Origin: Gemmatimonadota bacterium
GTDB lineage: Bacteria; Gemmatimonadota; Gemmatimonadetes; Longimicrobiales; Gaopeijiaceae
Direction of reading: 5' to 3'
Assembly: GCA_007126575.1 (NCBI GenBank)
Contig: SLBA01000101.1
Location: 1-36,976, forward strand
Length of the DNA stretch: 36,976 nt
Both the position numbers and the translations under genes were made by a program. Positions 34,796 through 36,976 of the stretch are shown here, piece after piece (position 1 is the stretch's first letter; the number at the start of each line of letters is the position of its first letter). The notes beneath the pieces are model-generated. The model saw only the letters and a list, made by a program, of their open reading frames with translations, was not told where the DNA came from and searched no databases.

Positions 34796-36115
34796 TCATT
34801 CTTCCAGCGAAATCCTGCGTACCAGGACCTCGAGCGGCCCCCGCCCGTCGTGCTTCCACCAGGCCGGTGGCCAGGGCTGGCGCACGAAGCTCGTGATCCG
34901 GGTGCATCCATGGCGGGCCAGCTCCGCGGACAGGGTGTCGCGGCGCCCCGCTTCGACCTCGAGCGCCACCGACTGCAGCACACTGCGGTGCTCCCCCAGG
35001 ATCCCGAGCACATCCACCAGGGCGCCGACCGGCTTGATCAGCAGAGTTCGGCCCAGACAGGATGGGGTGAAGGAGGGGTCGGGATCGAGCGCCACGGTCC
35101 ACGAGAGAGACTCCCCAACCCACATTCGGCAGTCCCCGCCCCGGCCCGCTTCGGTGGCGATCGCGGCTCTCAGTTCCAGCGACGCCCTGCGCTGCTGGAT
35201 CCGCGCCGCCTCGTCGGGCTCCAGCGGGCCGGGGGGGAGTGCCCTCGCCCAGCGCTCCGAGGCTCGTGCGACCTGCTCCGCCCACTCCCGCACGCGTTCG
35301 GGCTCTCCCTCGACCCAGATCATGTGCGGTGAGACGCATCCGCGCTGGTCGAAGAGGGCGGCGGAGCTGGCGGCCGCGTCGGCCAGGGCGTCCCCGTGTT
35401 CGGCCAGCGCGGCTCGGCCGACCATGCCCACCGAGACCCGGTGCGGATAGGCCACGACCGGAGTCCCCGGCCGAACCCGTCGTCGAATCTCGGCCACCGT
35501 GTCGTCTCCCCCGTAGACCACCACTCGCTCCGCCCGGGCCAGAGCCACCTCCTCGAGCACTCCTCCCTCTCCACCCGGCCAGTAGAGCACCTCGAAGGCA
35601 CTGGCGAGCTCCGGGTCGGCCTCGCCGATCGCCAAGGCCAGAAGCTCCGGCAGGATCTGATCGCCCCGCCCGGGCTTCAGGAGCAGGGGGGTCTTCACCA
35701 GGAGCGATCGCAGCATCGACGTCGCCCCGACCCCGGGTACACTCCCCGACGCGATGTGCAGGGCGAACCCATCCCCCATCGCCAGCCCGCGGTCTCCCTC
35801 CGGGCCCGGCCGCGGTCGATCGAGGACCTCCGGGTCGTCGAATTCACTGCGCACCAGGGTCTCGAGACGGTCTGCGGTCCAGTCGCGAGCCATCCCCTCG
35901 ATGATCGCCCGGGCCATCTCGGGCGAGACCCCTGCTTCCTCGGGCATCCGCGCTTCGGCCTCGAGGCGCAGCGGGTCGGAGCGATCCAGAAAACGGGCTC
36001 CGGCGCCGCCGAGCACCCGGATCAACTCGTGCACACGGCGCGCCCGAATCGTCTCGCCTCCGGCGCCCTGCAGCCGCGCGATCAACGCAACCGGGTCCCG
36101 ACCGGCCTCAGCCAC
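34796..36115 (-). CDS. LuxC-like acyl-CoA reductase
   Basis: 439 aa, the LuxC/acyl-CoA reductase family, an aldehyde-dehydrogenase relative that reduces an acyl thioester to aldehyde with NAD(P)H. The family pattern is seen in ALHIASGSVPGVGATSMLRSL, LLKPGRGDQILPELLA, VVVYGGDDTVAEIRRR and the region of the catalytic Cys at residue 260 (SAALFDQRGCVSPHMIWVEG). LuxC takes the acyl group from LuxE and forms a reductase complex with it. The start is GTG 36115, overlapping the LuxE-like stop by 8 nt, so the pair is translationally coupled. No luxA, luxB or luxD is in the window, so no light-producing role is implied. Confidence 0.87.
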   Translation of the reverse strand: MAEAGRDPVALIARLQGAGGETIRARRVHELIRVLGGAGARFLDRSDPLRLEAEARMPEEAGVSPEMARAIIEGMARDWTADRLETLVRSEFDDPEVLDRPRPGPEGDRGLAMGDGFALHIASGSVPGVGATSMLRSLLVKTPLLLKPGRGDQILPELLALAIGEADPELASAFEVLYWPGGEGGVLEEVALARAERVVVYGGDDTVAEIRRRVRPGTPVVAYPHRVSVGMVGRAALAEHGDALADAAASSAALFDQRGCVSPHMIWVEGEPERVREWAEQVARASERWARALPPGPLEPDEAARIQQRRASLELRAAIATEAGRGGDCRMWVGESLSWTVALDPDPSFTPSCLGRTLLIKPVGALVDVLGILGEHRSVLQSVALEVEAGRRDTLSAELARHGCTRITSFVRQPWPPAWWKHDGRGPLEVLVRRISLEE

Positions 36116-36976
36116 GGGTCTCCTCGAGCAGCTCCTCCATCACAAGGGAGCACCCGCGGGGCTCGGCGCCCGGTGCCCGCCCGATCAGGCGGAAGGCGGA
36201 ACCCCGACCGGCCGCCCCCCTGCCGGCTGGCTCGGGCGATCCCGCCGCCCCCCCGACCGACACCCCCCGGTCCTCGGTCAGGATGTGCGATGCCGAAAAG
36301 AGGTTCGCCAGATCCAGGTGACACAGGAGTCCAGGGACTCCCGCCTGGACCGGGTCGAGGGTGACGGGATCCAGAATACGTGTGCGCACCCAGGGGGGAC
36401 CCTCGTGCCAGCGGGCGTCGAGGGGATCGGACGTGTCACCTTCCGAATCCGCTACCCCATCGCCCCCGGGGCCCCGGCCGGTGCCCACCATCTCGTGCAG
36501 CACAGGCTCGTAGAACTGCGAGAGCATCTCGGTCATCCCGTACTCGTTCACGATCCGCCGACGGGGAATTCCCAGACGACTCGCGAGCGCTGCGTAGAGC
36601 TCCTCGCGGGGTACCCGGCGACTCCGTCCCTTGAAGCCGCCGGTCTCGACCAGGACGCTCCCTTCGGGGAGGCCGATCCGGTCCCCGCCGCCGAAGGAGG
36701 CACGGTCGCCCCCTGTCGGACCCCTCCCTTCGAGCCAGTGGACCCAGGCGAAGGCCGTTCCGATCAGGAGGGTCGGCACCCCATCCCGCCGAGCGCCGTC
36801 GAGAGCCTCCAGGAAGGCCTCCCGGTGGAGCGTCCATCCAGAATCGGCGAAGAAGCCCCCAGCCCCGTCGTCCCACTCCCGATGGAAGACGCCGGCCATG
36901 TGCACGAGCGAGGAGTCCGGACGATCCGCCGGTGAGGGGAGGAGGGCCAGGACCCTTCTCGGGCGAGGATGGGCCA
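36108..36976 (-). CDS. LuxE-like acyl-protein synthetase, C-terminal part (cut by window edge)
   Basis: At least 289 codons, open through the right edge, so the N-terminus is missing. The frame before the first in-window start codon still reads family-like (VLALLPSPADRPDSSLVHM). That resembles the LuxE-type LLPSPxxRPxSSLxxM stretch. Further LuxE features are the adenylation-type motif NEYGMTEMLSQFY and the late HLDLANLFSASHILTEDRGV. LuxE activates a fatty acid as acyl-AMP and passes it through its own Cys/Ser to LuxC. A Gly/Ala/Pro-rich insertion (residues about GGDGVADSEGD and PEPAGRGAAGRGS) is less usual. It overlaps the LuxC-like gene by 8 nt. Confidence 0.83.
   Translation of the reverse strand, partial: AHPRPRRVLALLPSPADRPDSSLVHMAGVFHREWDDGAGGFFADSGWTLHREAFLEALDGARRDGVPTLLIGTAFAWVHWLEGRGPTGGDRASFGGGDRIGLPEGSVLVETGGFKGRSRRVPREELYAALASRLGIPRRRIVNEYGMTEMLSQFYEPVLHEMVGTGRGPGGDGVADSEGDTSDPLDARWHEGPPWVRTRILDPVTLDPVQAGVPGLLCHLDLANLFSASHILTEDRGVSVGGAAGSPEPAGRGAAGRGSAFRLIGRAPGAEPRGCSLVMEELLEETRG

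Noticed and set aside
34796-36976. Bioluminescence locus
   Set aside because: Only LuxC- and LuxE-like proteins are seen. The luciferase subunits and LuxD are absent from the window, and these two families are also found in organisms that make no light.

Overview
The window is high-GC (about two thirds by eye) and densely coded, with many stop/start overlaps (ATGA, GTGA or 8-nt overlaps). It looks like ordinary chromosome. I see no tRNA, rRNA, IS element, phage gene or CRISPR array. The gene content (alternative complex III, a single-chain glycine decarboxylase, HxxxMPSHIF-type TPR lipoproteins, many lipoproteins, GC-rich codon use) suggests an aerobic or facultative Gram-negative heterotroph. 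Gemmatimonadota or a neighbouring phylum is my best guess, but it is an inference from style and not from a marker gene.

Layout. 1-12195 is one long minus-strand block. Read in its own direction it runs gcvH, gcvP, a UPF0173 metallo-hydrolase, a LipM-like octanoyl/lipoate transferase, a five-gene dipeptide/oligopeptide ABC importer (dppA-B-C-D-F order), a lone ExbB/TolQ channel subunit, a terminator, and the first codons of polA. GcvH is a lipoyl protein, so the LipM-like enzyme two genes below gcvP fits as its modifying enzyme. From 12480 the plus strand carries an acyl-CoA dehydrogenase, tatA, an MFS exporter and trmJ, then a GAF-GAF-GGDEF diguanylate cyclase overlapping a HisN-type phosphatase.

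18637-26218 (minus) is a complete alternative complex III operon, actABCDEF: pentaheme ActA, molybdopterin-fold/iron-sulfur ActB, NrfD-like ActC and ActF, DUF3341 ActD and monoheme ActE. It moves electrons from quinol to a periplasmic acceptor. It has a clear sigma70-type promoter (TTGACA, 16 nt, GATAAG) and a 15-bp perfect hairpin between actA and actB. Divergent from it is a coupled triplet: a DUF432-like protein, an MscS channel and an unknown 93-aa protein.

28636-30869 (minus) is an ABC-2 type ATPase/permease pair of the NatAB kind. An AbrB-fold mini-regulator sits alone at 31151. The right end (minus) has a LuxE-like acyl-protein synthetase (cut by the window edge) overlapping a LuxC-like acyl-CoA reductase, then a TPR lipoprotein overlapping a lipoprotein that joins a sialidase-like propeller to a TlpA-type thioredoxin.

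Most of the window is conventional metabolism. The less ordinary parts are the LuxC/LuxE pair with no luciferase in view, the propeller-thioredoxin fusion with its CDCC motif, the DUF432-MscS-orphan triplet, the extended DppC permease, the actA/actB hairpin and the degenerate I-site in the GGDEF protein.
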